From a virus: a stretch of DNA of 64,000 nucleotides. Numbering within the stretch: position 1 is the stretch's first letter; each line of letters begins with the position of its first letter. Where the stretch lies: positions 62,001-126,000 of IMG/VR virus record IMGVR_UViG_3300042564_002756; one strand, written 5' to 3'. Below are positions 45,213-53,828 of this stretch, piece after piece. The translations under genes and the position numbers were made by a program. The notes below the pieces were generated by a model, which was not told where the DNA came from, did no database searches, and worked only from the letters and a program-made list of their open reading frames with translations.

Positions 45213-45682
45213 TGCTTCAACTCCAAGAATAACCAGGGACATTCCGAATTAAATTGGCGCTCAGTTGTTGCCGCCATTTCTTTTTCATTTAGCGGCGCGC
45301 CGGACATCAATTCAAAACATCTTGTTGCATTTGACGAAGCACTATTTATAGTTCTTTCTACAAGACCTGGTTTTGCTGCGGCAAGAGCGCCTAGTTCATG
45401 ACGACCTAGGCGCTCTTTTAACTCGTTATTTTGTAATCGTACTATTTGAAACTCAGACTGTACTCGTGAAAAATCTTCTTGAACTTGTTGATATGATGCT
45501 TGTAGATTATCAATAGTTTGAACATTTTGATTATTAGCATTAGTAATAGTAAGATTATTTGCTTCAAGGGTAGCAGTATTTTCTATAAGTTGAGCAAGTT
45601 TCTTTTGAGTACTATAATAATAGGCGCCGGCAGCACTACTCATTAAAGCAACTAAAACACCTATGATAATCCACGATTGCAT
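45209..45682 (-). CDS. Inner-membrane spanin, Rz-like, 157 aa
   Basis: N-terminal membrane anchor (residues 4-22: WIIIGVLVALMSSAAGAYYY) followed by a long coiled coil (about 28-105, rich in Gln, Glu and Leu) and a C-terminal periplasmic part with two Cys. This is the architecture of an i-spanin, and the lipoprotein gene follows with a GTGA overlap. The pair would fuse inner and outer membranes at lysis. Confidence 0.82.
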   Translation of the reverse strand: MQSWIIIGVLVALMSSAAGAYYYSTQKKLAQLIENTATLEANNLTITNANNQNVQTIDNLQASYQQVQEDFSRVQSEFQIVRLQNNELKERLGRHELGALAAAKPGLVERTINSASSNATRCFELMSGAPLNEKEMAATTERQFNSECPWLFLELKQ

Positions 45683-45685
45683 TTA

Positions 45686-46342
45686 TTAATCTCTTGTAAG
45701 CTTCTTGATTGCTAAATCAACACCTGCAAGGCGCTTAGCTGCCTTTTCGCGTGGTGCATTAACATCTTTGTTGGTGGTTTTCATGATACTGCGCATCTTG
45801 TCTTTATCATCATAAGACATATGACGGTTCATCATACGATCCATTTCATCGGACTGTGCTTTCTTTTCACCATATTTAATAGCATTTGAGGCAGCATTAT
45901 CTGCAGCTTTGCTTACATATGATGCAAGTGTTGACTTTTTAAGTTCGTCAAGTTCTTCAGCTTCTTCAGACATCTTTACTTCGCCACTGCGACGCTTAAG
46001 GGCCATTGCACGACCGGCTGCTCTCTTCTTAAGAGTCTCGGTGTCTTTGCCGTCTTTAGACCAATCACCACCACCGACCATCATTTTGCCGGTGATGTCT
46101 CTGCCTTGCTCACCAGCCTTATTGTAATAGTTACGGACAGTGTCTTTTGAGAGTTCGTCAAGTTCTTCAGCTTCTTCTTTCATGTCTTCTTCATCATCAT
46201 CTTCATCTTCTTCATCTTCATCGTCGCTCATTTTTGCTTCAAGAGCAAGACGAATACGGCCACGAAGTTCTTCTGTAAGTGCTTCTTTTAGATCACGAGG
46301 ATTTTTATTAATTGCCTCTTGAATGATTCTTTGAATTGTCAT
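45686..46342 (-). CDS. Internal/virion protein with DE-rich and LDE motifs, 218 aa
   Basis: N-terminus MTIQRIIQEAIN is shared with the next upstream gene and fits a T4-style capsid-targeting signal ending I-x-E. An almost pure Asp/Glu run follows (about 38-55). Two cassettes with the pattern EEAEELDEL(S/K)...(Y)...KA occur, separated by a basic region (KRAAGRAMALKRRSG). The L-D-E triplets match the L/I-x-E cleavage rule of T4 prohead protease. Probably packaged in the head and processed; this is inference. Confidence 0.75.
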   Translation of the reverse strand: MTIQRIIQEAINKNPRDLKEALTEELRGRIRLALEAKMSDDEDEEDEDDDEEDMKEEAEELDELSKDTVRNYYNKAGEQGRDITGKMMVGGGDWSKDGKDTETLKKRAAGRAMALKRRSGEVKMSEEAEELDELKKSTLASYVSKAADNAASNAIKYGEKKAQSDEMDRMMNRHMSYDDKDKMRSIMKTTNKDVNAPREKAAKRLAGVDLAIKKLTRD

Positions 46343-46366
46343 TTGTCTATCCTTTAGTTGTAAAAA

Positions 46367-47089
46367 TTATTTTTTCTTTGCCGCTTCTTTTGCAGCAGCC
46401 GCGGCGGCCTGAGCTCTTACTTTATCAGCCTCTTTATCCGCTTTTCTTGATGCTCTCATCATATTTTGTGCACCACTATCACGATATGAGATTTCATCAA
46501 GTTCTATTTCTTCATTTGCCTTTTTTCTATTTGCAAATTCAGCCTTATCATATCCTTTATGATAAGCGGTTTCAGCACTATATTTGCCAGAGCGCATTCC
46601 AAAATGTGGGCCATAACCACGACCTAGTCCGTGTTTAAATGCCATTCTACCAGCTTCTTCGTGTTCACCGGTAGATTTTAGTTTGTCAACAATTTGTCGA
46701 CCTTCTGCTTCACTCAATTCAGTTTCTTCTTTCATCTTAACTGGAGATTCACTTGAAGTAAGGTGCCATTTAGCAGAGTCTTTGGCTGCTGCAAGAGATG
46801 ATTCAGTACCCACTTCGTGCTTTGCAGTATTACCGCCGATCCGAACTGAGTAACCATTACTTCCCATGGAAGAAGTTTTAGTAATTCTACCTACGGGGTT
46901 ACCATTGTGGTGAATGTGATGGTCGCCAGAATCCGTTTTCTTAAATGAAACTGATTCATCAAGATTAGCTTCTTCCATCTTTGCGGCAAGTGCTTCGGCA
47001 ATTCTTGCTTTTAGTTCTTCAACAAGTGCTTCTTTCATCTCTAAAGGGGCACCGTTTATTGATTCTTGGATTATCTTTTGAATTGTCAT
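46367..47089 (-). CDS. Internal/virion protein paralogous to its neighbour, 240 aa
   Basis: Starts MTIQKIIQESINGAPLEMKEALVEEL, matching the 45686-46342 protein at over half of the first 38 positions. A middle domain (SGDHHIHHNGNPVGRITKT...) resembles the HEIHHNGEKIGTV region of the protein at 50412-51440. Then comes EEIELDEIS and an Ala/Lys-rich helix at the C-terminus. Sits between the endolysin and spanin genes. Confidence 0.75.
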   Translation of the reverse strand: MTIQKIIQESINGAPLEMKEALVEELKARIAEALAAKMEEANLDESVSFKKTDSGDHHIHHNGNPVGRITKTSSMGSNGYSVRIGGNTAKHEVGTESSLAAAKDSAKWHLTSSESPVKMKEETELSEAEGRQIVDKLKSTGEHEEAGRMAFKHGLGRGYGPHFGMRSGKYSAETAYHKGYDKAEFANRKKANEEIELDEISYRDSGAQNMMRASRKADKEADKVRAQAAAAAAKEAAKKK

Positions 47090-47090
47090 A

Positions 47091-47981
47091 TTAGGCTCCT
47101 AATAATTTTCTGATTTGTTCATTATCCATAATACCATCTGCAGTATATTTATTAGTTCTCTGCCATGATCTGACTGCTATTTCAGTCTGGAGACCATAAA
47201 CACCATCAGCACCTAGACCTAATTTAGCTTGAACCTTTTTAACAACATCACCAGTTGATTTTTTCTGGATTGTTGGATAACTTGCAGGAGCTGCCTTTTC
47301 AGTTACTACAGCGGCAGCAGGTGCAGATTTAACCGCAGGTGCTGAACTTACTGAACCACCAACAATTGCTTTTGCCTTTTTGTATCTAGCAGTTCTATCT
47401 TCAAGACCGATAGTCCCACCATTAATTTTCTTTGTCATGCCTACGATATCATCTGCATCTGCAAATTTTTCAAGACCATTCTTTTTCCAGAACCAGCAGG
47501 CAGACTCAAGAGCACCTTTCTTTGTTCTTACATAAGCGGCAGCTTCATCGGCAGTCATACCAATGTCTTTAGCAAAGACGGAATAATTATTTCTACCGGT
47601 AAGTTGCTTTACGCCACCACCACGGAACTTCCAACCATCACCTGGTTGTGTATTGCCTAGCGCACCTTGCTTTGATCTATTTACATCCATGTAAACATAA
47701 TTAGCAATTTTTTCTGGATTTCTTGCATATGCAGCTGCATCTTCCTTACCAGCACCAAAATATCTTGGAAATACCTTCAAAAGAGACTCTGTGCTATAGT
47801 TAAGATTTTCCTCAAGTGCACGAAAGTCTTGTGACTCATGCGAACACTGAGCCATAAAACTAGCTATACGTAATGGTGTAGTTATATTATACTTTTCAAA
47901 AAAGTCAACTGCTATATCATACCACTCAGCTGCTTCTTTATTTGATGGGATCATTTGTTGAAATTGTGAAGTTGTAATCAT
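47091..47981 (-). CDS. GH19 endolysin with C-terminal peptidoglycan-bin
   Basis: 296 aa. Residues 1-205 are a glycoside hydrolase family 19 domain: AQCSHESQDFRALEEN with the catalytic Glu, KFRGGGVKQLTGRNNY, and ACWFWKKNG...MTKKINGG. An Ala/Val/Pro linker (about 210-235) leads to a PG_binding_1 domain (VVKKVQAKLGLGADGVYGLQTEIAVRSWQ). It degrades the cell wall at lysis after the holin opens the membrane. No signal peptide, as expected for a holin-dependent enzyme. Confidence 0.93.
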   Translation of the reverse strand: MITTSQFQQMIPSNKEAAEWYDIAVDFFEKYNITTPLRIASFMAQCSHESQDFRALEENLNYSTESLLKVFPRYFGAGKEDAAAYARNPEKIANYVYMDVNRSKQGALGNTQPGDGWKFRGGGVKQLTGRNNYSVFAKDIGMTADEAAAYVRTKKGALESACWFWKKNGLEKFADADDIVGMTKKINGGTIGLEDRTARYKKAKAIVGGSVSSAPAVKSAPAAAVVTEKAAPASYPTIQKKSTGDVVKKVQAKLGLGADGVYGLQTEIAVRSWQRTNKYTADGIMDNEQIRKLLGA

Positions 47982-48688
47982 TGTACTGCCATTGTCCTTA
48001 TATGTTTATTATATCTTTTCTTTGGGCGATAACCACTGACTGCGGTGTCGCCGGTTCCAGGTTCACCAACTACTGTATCAGATACTTTAATATCGGGCAC
48101 CGTTAAATCATCTTTTAGAAAATCTGAAAATGTTTTTCTACGCTTTAAGGGATCTGAATTAAAAGTTGCAGCTGCTCTTGTTCTATGCTTTTTCTGTTGA
48201 GCACGAGTTAAACCAGGTTCACCCTGTGGTCCAACACCAATACCTGCAATAGCACCAGAGCCAACTGACATACCAATTGCTCCATCTTCCTTTATTTTTT
48301 TGTTGACATCTTCTGAAAGTATGGTATAATTGATATACATATCATAAAATAAATCTATTGATTCATCCAATACATCTTCCGATATATCCTCATTGAGAGT
48401 AGAGGAATCAGAAAATTCGTTCCATTCACGGATTAACCAGAGTGCAGCCGCATATGATGCAACTTTAGATGAACCACCTGGTACTTTTGCAAGTAGTTTT
48501 TTCAATTTTAAAATCATAAGATCATATGTACGCAGGGAGTCTTTTTCTTCCTGGGTTTTTCGTTGATCTTTTTTCTTAAGAATATTCCCATCGGTATCAA
48601 TAATACCTAGTTTATAGGCACTCCAATCCTCAAAGGGTGTTGTTAGTCTTCTTAAGAATTGATAGACAAGATATAGATCTACTAACAA
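47978..48688 (-). CDS. Conserved T4-superfamily virion protein, 236 aa, TTG start
   Basis: The N-terminus LVDLYLVYQFLRRLTTPFEDWSAYKLGIID and KLLAKVPGGSSKVASYAAALWLIREW are typical of a conserved protein of T4-like marine phages, function unknown. A Gly-rich stretch (GAIGMSVGSGAIAGIGVGP) and a basic tail follow. Starts with TTG at 48688, AAGGA eight bases upstream. ATGA overlap with the endolysin. Confidence 0.75.
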   Translation of the reverse strand: MLVDLYLVYQFLRRLTTPFEDWSAYKLGIIDTDGNILKKKDQRKTQEEKDSLRTYDLMILKLKKLLAKVPGGSSKVASYAAALWLIREWNEFSDSSTLNEDISEDVLDESIDLFYDMYINYTILSEDVNKKIKEDGAIGMSVGSGAIAGIGVGPQGEPGLTRAQQKKHRTRAAATFNSDPLKRRKTFSDFLKDDLTVPDIKVSDTVVGEPGTGDTAVSGYRPKKRYNKHIRTMAVQ

Positions 48689-48702
48689 ATCAGTATTCCT
48701 TA

Positions 48703-49299
48703 TTATTTAGTAAGACGATTAACAGCACGATTAATCCCAGTTTTTCGATTTAATCTCATTTTATTGAGTTTCTTGTATTCTGGGCTTTTCATATCGGAGG
48801 TATGACCAATATCTCTTTGAATATGAGTAAGATCATCTGCTGATTTCTTGACATATGAACCAAGAGTTTTCTTGTCCAGTTCATCAATCTGTTCTACTTC
48901 TTCATAATTCATTTTAGACATCATGCGCTTCTCACCTTCTGCATATGCGTGTAGAGTTTGCATTTGGTCGTGTATGGATGCAAGTTTATTCTGATACCAT
49001 TCTTCAGGGTCTGAACCCATGTCAAGGTATTCCATGATTTCCTCTGCTGCGTATGCAATGAATTGAAGTTGACGCATCATCATTGGAACTTCTTCCCATG
49101 CATTTTCATCAAGATCAGTTTCTTCGTTTTTCTCGATACCCTTAGCAATCTTATGAGCTTTTCTAATTGTGCTCTTTTCAAGCGGTGGTTCGTCACCAGT
49201 GGCCTTCATAGCAGCAGCCATACCTATTGCATATGGATTTGTCGCTTTTTCTTCGAGCTGTTCTATCATCATTGAGATAACTAAATCTTTCATCGACAT
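48703..49299 (-). CDS. Internal/virion protein with E-E-V-E-x-I-D-E cassette, 198 aa
   Basis: Helical first half (EEIMEYLDMGSDPEEWYQNKLASIHDQ) as in proteins of T4-like cyanophages, then the cassette NYEEVEQIDELDKKTLGSYVKK (two parts) and a basic C-terminus. GGAGAAATATAA precedes the ATG. The I-D-E triplet fits a prohead-protease site. Function unknown. Confidence 0.72.
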   Translation of the reverse strand: MSMKDLVISMMIEQLEEKATNPYAIGMAAAMKATGDEPPLEKSTIRKAHKIAKGIEKNEETDLDENAWEEVPMMMRQLQFIAYAAEEIMEYLDMGSDPEEWYQNKLASIHDQMQTLHAYAEGEKRMMSKMNYEEVEQIDELDKKTLGSYVKKSADDLTHIQRDIGHTSDMKSPEYKKLNKMRLNRKTGINRAVNRLTK

Positions 49300-49674
49300 T
49301 TATATTTCTCCTAGTTTTTCGGTTATTATAGGGTCAGAATTAATCTTATTAGCATATATAATTTTGCCATCATATTCTATATAATCTGGCATAAAATTTA
49401 AATAGTCTACAAATGGTTTTAAATAGTCTTGATAATCACTTAGTTTCATAAAAAGCATATTAGTTGCTTCTGTTCCGAAACAATTATATATGATAATAAG
49501 ATGATTGAGAATCAACCTCTCTTTCAAATCCCCAAATTGTTTGTATCGACCAAAAAGTTTTCGTAGATATTGAAACCTTTTCATGTCTTCTTCAAATTCA
49601 GTAATATCATAACAATGTGGGTTATCATAATGCTTTGCAGCATATAATAGAAAAGTTGATTCCCCTAGTTTCAT
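49300..49674 (-). CDS. Conserved phage protein, DUF7207-like, 124 aa
   Basis: HYDNPHCYDITEFEEDMKRFQYLRKLFGRYK and LKERLILNHLIIIYNCFGTEATNMLF are conserved across T4-like phages of many hosts. Purely helical. Its conserved place among virion genes suggests a late role; function unknown. The family name is from memory. Confidence 0.78.
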   Translation of the reverse strand: MKLGESTFLLYAAKHYDNPHCYDITEFEEDMKRFQYLRKLFGRYKQFGDLKERLILNHLIIIYNCFGTEATNMLFMKLSDYQDYLKPFVDYLNFMPDYIEYDGKIIYANKINSDPIITEKLGEI

Positions 49675-49680
49675 TCCAGA

Positions 49681-50307
49681 TTATGATGAAGTTACAGTTA
49701 GAATTGCTGTAGATGATGTTATAATCTGAGAAGTATTAGTTGGTGCTGAAACAAGTACACGATACTTGTCGCCATTTGTTGCACCAGCTCCTGGAGCTAC
49801 TGCAGTTGCACCTGTGGTATAACTAGCAGTTGTTCCGCCGCTACCTGTGGATACGTTGGTCCAAGTAGTACCAGATTCAGTGGATTGCTGTACTTGCCAC
49901 TGATAGGTAATTGTGGTTGAAGGTGTTGCTGTTGCTGTAACAGAGAATGTTCCAGTAGCAGGCGCGACTCTAGAAATACTTGCAGGTTGTACTGTAATTG
50001 CAAGCAATGTATCTGGAACAGTAAGATCTTCTGTTGCAGTATTATTAGTAATACCAACGTCAGTTGCATCAGCAGCAGATACTTTCATTGGAATAAGTGG
50101 TTCTACGCGAAGTCTTCCATTACCAATATCTTGAACTAGGTTCCAACCTGGTGTCTTGATACCTTTTGCTCTATTTGTCTCTACTGCAGCTTCTGTAGTA
50201 TCTACAAAGAATGCATTATCAACATCAGTTTGTGGTGATGCTCCGGAAGCACTGGTTAGATACTTTGGTGCTGATGCAGCAGTATCAGTTTTTCCCCATA
50301 GTGGCAT
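49681..50307 (-). CDS. Virion decoration protein with Ig-like domain, 208 aa
   Basis: Start MPLWGKTDTAASAPKYL...FFVDTTEA...NRAKGIKTPGWNLVQ is a conserved head-decoration-type N-terminus of T4-like marine phages. Residues about 105-208 are an Ig-like beta-sandwich (FSVTATATPSTTITYQWQV..., YRVLVSAPTN), very Thr/Ser-rich. Ig domains on phage surfaces weakly bind host or mucus glycans. AAGGAGACTAAAA precedes the ATG. Confidence 0.82.
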   Translation of the reverse strand: MPLWGKTDTAASAPKYLTSASGASPQTDVDNAFFVDTTEAAVETNRAKGIKTPGWNLVQDIGNGRLRVEPLIPMKVSAADATDVGITNNTATEDLTVPDTLLAITVQPASISRVAPATGTFSVTATATPSTTITYQWQVQQSTESGTTWTNVSTGSGGTTASYTTGATAVAPGAGATNGDKYRVLVSAPTNTSQIITSSTAILTVTSS

Positions 50308-50428
50308 TTTTAGTCTCCTTTTTAATTTCTTCTTTTGTTAATTCAAGTCTGGTAAGTTCATTAATATGATACGGATCAAAGTTATTAATTATGTCTTGTA
50401 ATAAAGTACCATTAAATAATTTCTTCAT
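50285..50428 (-). CDS. Small hypothetical protein, 47 aa
   Basis: Starts at 50428 (MKKLFNGTLLQDIINNFD) and its 3' end carries the ribosome site of the next gene. Overlaps the previous gene by 17 bases and the next by 23. Weak ribosome site of its own. Plausible by fit and composition only. Confidence 0.5.
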   Translation of the reverse strand: MKKLFNGTLLQDIINNFDPYHINELTRLELTKEEIKKETKNATMGKN

Positions 50429-51440
50429 TTGTAGCACCAACTTTAACATACATCTTACGCTTAGGTGCTTGACCAAACTTATATGGTTGTTCAACACGAC
50501 CTTTTAATTTAGCATCGGCAGTGGCGCCACCAATCATACGTCCACGGAATTTTTCACGTGTAGAATACTTTGGATTTGCTTCGCGCTCTGCAGCTGATTT
50601 GTCTAGATAACTTTTTGCAAGTTTCTTTGAAATTTCATCAAGTTCAACTTCTTCTTTTAGTGCATTTGCTTTATCACTTAGTTTTTCAGCATATGCGCCA
50701 AGTTCTCTTGCGGGATTTATGTAATATGCAATATCTTTTGTACCATGTGATAACTGAGCATGTGCAATTTTATGTCTTTCAGCTGCTTCTTTATGTGCGG
50801 CTGCAGCGGCAGAATGTGCTCTTACATATTCAGGTGAACCCTTTGTTGATTTTTTATCATGAATCTCCATGGTGTCTTTATGAAATTCAACTGCATTCTT
50901 AAGAGCGGGAATAGCTCTTTTTACATAAGCAGCATCATATGTTTCATCAAGTTCAACTTCTTCTTTTTTGACAGCAGACATGACTTTAGAAATATTCTTT
51001 GCTAAAACTGCTGCATTATGCCCAGGTTTTGGTTTTTTAGCCTCATCAAGTTCTTCATTCTTATTTTTCCAAAACTGGTGATGTCTAGCAGCTGCTTCAA
51101 GTGCGTGCTTAGGATTAGCATGACCATACTTACTTGAAACAGACATATCTTTGGACGATGATGGACCCTTATCTCTTTCGAAGTGAATACCATATTTAGT
51201 TGCATCAGTCCTACTAGTAACAATTCTAGCACCAGGTTTTCTTTTTTCATTATATGCGGAATATGGTTCCACTGTTCCAATTTTTTCACCATTATGATGA
51301 ATTTCGTGAACAAATTTTCCTTCTGGGTGCTTTGATGTAGGCATTTTCTCTTTTGTTTTTACAAGCGAATAATCACCTGATGTAATAGCAGCCTCATCAA
51401 GTTCTATATTTTCTAAAAAGAATTTTTTAAAACTCTTCAT
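50412..51440 (-). CDS. Capsid-targeted internal protein, 342 aa
   Basis: N-terminus MKSFKKFFLENIELDEAA fits the T4 internal-protein capsid-targeting signal (M-x-x-F-K-x-F...E). HEIHHNGEKIGTVEPYSAYN is a domain shared with 46367-47089. Three cassettes with E-x-E-L-D-E occur, at the N-terminus, near residue 165 (EEVELDETY) and near 265 (EEVELDEISKKLAKSYLDKSA). Ala/His-rich helices lie between. Probably cut at the L-D-E sites in the prohead, giving several peptides. Confidence 0.75.
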   Translation of the reverse strand: MKSFKKFFLENIELDEAAITSGDYSLVKTKEKMPTSKHPEGKFVHEIHHNGEKIGTVEPYSAYNEKRKPGARIVTSRTDATKYGIHFERDKGPSSSKDMSVSSKYGHANPKHALEAAARHHQFWKNKNEELDEAKKPKPGHNAAVLAKNISKVMSAVKKEEVELDETYDAAYVKRAIPALKNAVEFHKDTMEIHDKKSTKGSPEYVRAHSAAAAAHKEAAERHKIAHAQLSHGTKDIAYYINPARELGAYAEKLSDKANALKEEVELDEISKKLAKSYLDKSAAEREANPKYSTREKFRGRMIGGATADAKLKGRVEQPYKFGQAPKRKMYVKVGATNEEII

Positions 51441-51762
51441 TTATTTTAATCCTTAATTTAGTTTTACCAGGTATAATTCTATGATAGACCATTTTTGGTA
51501 TTTCAATAATATTATTTCTATTTATAAAGAATGGTAGTTCATTATCAAATTGGAATTGCCAATCATCACCTTCAAGTATTTGTACTTTTCTAGTATTTAA
51601 ATCTCTGTGCCAGACATATTCTTCAGATTCTGTTAGTTCAGGATTAAATTCTCGGATCCATTCTGTATCTGATATTCTTGTATCTGTATATGGTTCATTC
51701 ACGTTTTCAACTCCACATATTAAACTTATAGTCCATTCTATAAAATCCTCTTGGCTTACCAA
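51427..51762 (-). CDS. Hypothetical virion-region protein, 111 aa, TTG start
   Basis: The TTG at 51762 overlaps the end of the preceding gene (TTGGTAA) with GGTGG nine bases upstream; the longer frame to 51819 lies in that gene. The sequence (HRDLNTRKVQILEGDDWQFQFDNELPFFIN...YHRIIPGKTKLRIKI) looks like a cupin-type or 2-oxoglutarate-oxygenase-like beta structure, which I cannot confirm. Confidence 0.65.
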   Translation of the reverse strand: MVSQEDFIEWTISLICGVENVNEPYTDTRISDTEWIREFNPELTESEEYVWHRDLNTRKVQILEGDDWQFQFDNELPFFINRNNIIEIPKMVYHRIIPGKTKLRIKINEEF

Positions 51763-52301
51763 AAGAATGAGCCACCTCCAGAAAGACCTAGTGCTTTGGC
51801 ATACATTGGCGTTCTGCAAGCCCAGTACCCAGGCGCGGTTTTATCTGTTTTAGTAGAGCATTGATGTCTAGCAGCAAATGATTTTCTGGCCGCAGGGTCA
51901 TTAATCTTGACACTGAGACCTGTTGTATCACCCCATTGAACCTTTTTTACATTACCAGATGATGGATCTTTGACATAGACATAGAACTTCTTTTCACCGC
52001 CACGTTTTGGCTTGCCTAGTTCTACTTCACTACCTTTGTACTCTGCTTCCTGTAATGGGAAGTCTAGCGGAACAGTTTCACCTTCATATACATCAAAATC
52101 TCCAATATCAGTTTCAAGTAGGTCCTTTTCAAACCAATCTTTTGGTTCATAAGCACCTTCATTATATAGTCTCTTTGCTTCCATAAAGAGCTTGTTGCTC
52201 ATTTCAGAGTGAGGACGAAATACATTTTCATAGAAAGGTACTTCATTCTCAACATGATAGGAGATTGCTCTATTGAGAGTGTGTTCCGCTAGAGTTTTCA
52301 T
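51756..52301 (-). CDS. Conserved virion protein, 181 aa
   Basis: C-terminal domain (residues about 105-165) with KKVQWGD...RKSFAARHQC...APGYWACR, a conserved module of T4-like phages whose Arg, His and Cys positions look metal- or nucleic-acid-binding. The N-terminus lacks the F-K-x-F targeting motif. Function unknown. Confidence 0.75.
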   Translation of the reverse strand: MKTLAEHTLNRAISYHVENEVPFYENVFRPHSEMSNKLFMEAKRLYNEGAYEPKDWFEKDLLETDIGDFDVYEGETVPLDFPLQEAEYKGSEVELGKPKRGGEKKFYVYVKDPSSGNVKKVQWGDTTGLSVKINDPAARKSFAARHQCSTKTDKTAPGYWACRTPMYAKALGLSGGGSFFW

Positions 52302-52310
52302 TTTACATCC

Positions 52311-53624
52311 TTACTTAGATCTTGGACCAATTTGTTTTTGCTTAAGGTAGGCGCCGACTCTTTGTGCTTGAGTCTGTGGTTTACTTGGAGCTCCAAAGTT
52401 TGCTTTCATGTGATCTGCTACTGCCTTTGTAATTCTATGGGCAGCACCAATAGAAATACCGGCAACAGTTTCAAGATCGTCTTTTGTTTTTGTTCCAAAG
52501 TTTTTTGCTTTATGTAGATGATCTACGATCTTATCGTGTTTTGGATCATCTTTAGGTACAAAAGTGTGTACTACATCTGAAATATTCTCGCGGTGGACTG
52601 GATCATTATAGCCTTCAGCAACTTCTTCTTTCACTGGGCCCTTATATGGTGAGAGGTGCTCATGTTTTGCTCTAACAGTGGTTGTATCATATTTGTTTTT
52701 AGGACTTGGGTGTAGTAAGTTCACGCTTCCAGTTCTAGCATAAGTAACTGTATGACGTTCACCAGCGTGCGGCCCAGCATGAACTATTACTTGATCACCT
52801 TCTTTGAACTTAATATTATGCTTAGGAACTGTTCCTCTTGCTGGAGTAGGTAAAGTATCACCAACTGGAGCCTTTTGAAATTTTTGGTTCCATGGGTTTT
52901 CAGAGAGTTGTTCAACTTCTTCAGCAACTTCTTCTTTACCAGATGCTTTATCACGGAACATCTTTTGAAGTGTTGCTTTTGCTACGCGCTCAATACCTCT
53001 AATCATGTCAGGGTTCTTGACTACTTTTCTAAGATTGTTCTTAATCTGTGAGGGATTGTCACCTTTGACATACATCTTTGGAAGACCTTCAACGTCTACT
53101 TCGTAGTCTGTTTCTTCATTCTTATAAGTTGGACTCTTATAGCCAGCTTCAGAATACCCTGGCCATTTCTTTCCTACATTTTTAGCTTTCCATGTATCTC
53201 TAAAGAATTTTTGACTAGCATATTCACGATCAGATTGATCTGCAGAAGCTGCTCTATGTATCTTACCTTGTGGACCAAGTAACGGTGCTTCATCAAGTTC
53301 AGTTTCTTCACCATACATAGAAGGATATTCAAAGCCAACATACATTGGTTCTTCTTCATCATATTCATCGGAATCAGTATCCATCATATCATCTTCCATT
53401 TCGTCTGCACTCATACTAGTGTAGACTGATGCAAGCTCTTCCTTTGCTTTCACAATTGCACTAATCTGCCAGCGCTGGATCATTGCTCCATCTTCTAGTC
53501 GCTCAAGGATATTGCTTGCTGCATAGCAAGCAATCTTCAATTCACTGATAGTCATTTCATCGGCTGGATACATTTCGCCGCCTTCATTAAATAGTTCTTC
53601 TGTGAGTTCTTTAAATCTCTTCAT
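52311..53624 (-). CDS. Capsid-targeted internal protein, 437 aa
   Basis: N-terminus MKRFKELTEELFNEGGEM fits the targeting signal with L-x-E and F-x-E sites. An acidic Met-rich stretch (EMEDDMMDTDSDEYDEEE) follows, then EETELDEAPLLGPQGKI. Near residue 270 a KOW/SH3-like piece (FKEGDQVIVHAGPHAGERHTV) appears, and the C-terminus has a basic helix-hairpin-helix-like ETVAGISIGAAHRITKAV segment. A mosaic of DNA- or RNA-binding pieces joined by cleavable linkers; likely packaged and injected. Confidence 0.75.
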   Translation of the reverse strand: MKRFKELTEELFNEGGEMYPADEMTISELKIACYAASNILERLEDGAMIQRWQISAIVKAKEELASVYTSMSADEMEDDMMDTDSDEYDEEEPMYVGFEYPSMYGEETELDEAPLLGPQGKIHRAASADQSDREYASQKFFRDTWKAKNVGKKWPGYSEAGYKSPTYKNEETDYEVDVEGLPKMYVKGDNPSQIKNNLRKVVKNPDMIRGIERVAKATLQKMFRDKASGKEEVAEEVEQLSENPWNQKFQKAPVGDTLPTPARGTVPKHNIKFKEGDQVIVHAGPHAGERHTVTYARTGSVNLLHPSPKNKYDTTTVRAKHEHLSPYKGPVKEEVAEGYNDPVHRENISDVVHTFVPKDDPKHDKIVDHLHKAKNFGTKTKDDLETVAGISIGAAHRITKAVADHMKANFGAPSKPQTQAQRVGAYLKQKQIGPRSK

Positions 53625-53625
53625 T

Positions 53626-53826
53626 TTATCCTCTGTGTTTAAAATATTGTATTCTACGTTCTACTTTATTGAACCATTCTTTGGAAGGTTTTCCATCACC
53701 TTGATAATACTGTAAAACTTTAGAAGGATCGGATTTGCTTACAACAGCCCATTTTGTTTCGCCTTCAGGTGTTTTAACTTGTTTAAGCATTTCATCTAAT
53801 GCTAAAAATGATTTAAACGAGATCAT
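53626..53826 (-). CDS. Capsid-targeted small protein, 66 aa
   Basis: Begins MISFKSFLALDEMLKQV, the targeting pattern with an L-D-E site at residues 10-12. The rest (TKWAVVSKSDPSKVLQYY...VERRIQYFKHRG) is a small conserved phage domain of unknown function. After cleavage about 54 residues would remain in the head. Confidence 0.78.
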   Translation of the reverse strand: MISFKSFLALDEMLKQVKTPEGETKWAVVSKSDPSKVLQYYQGDGKPSKEWFNKVERRIQYFKHRG

Positions 53827-53828
53827 CC

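Noticed and set aside
45343-45350. TATAAATA inside the Rz-like gene
   Set aside because: Within a coding region with no supporting leader; not called as a promoter, although it could feed Rz1.
46140-46322. Plus-strand Ser-rich frame
   Set aside because: It is the reverse of the Asp/Glu run in the internal protein at 45686-46342, a codon artefact.
51519-51526. TATAAATA inside the 111-aa gene
   Set aside because: Inside coding sequence and far from any downstream start.
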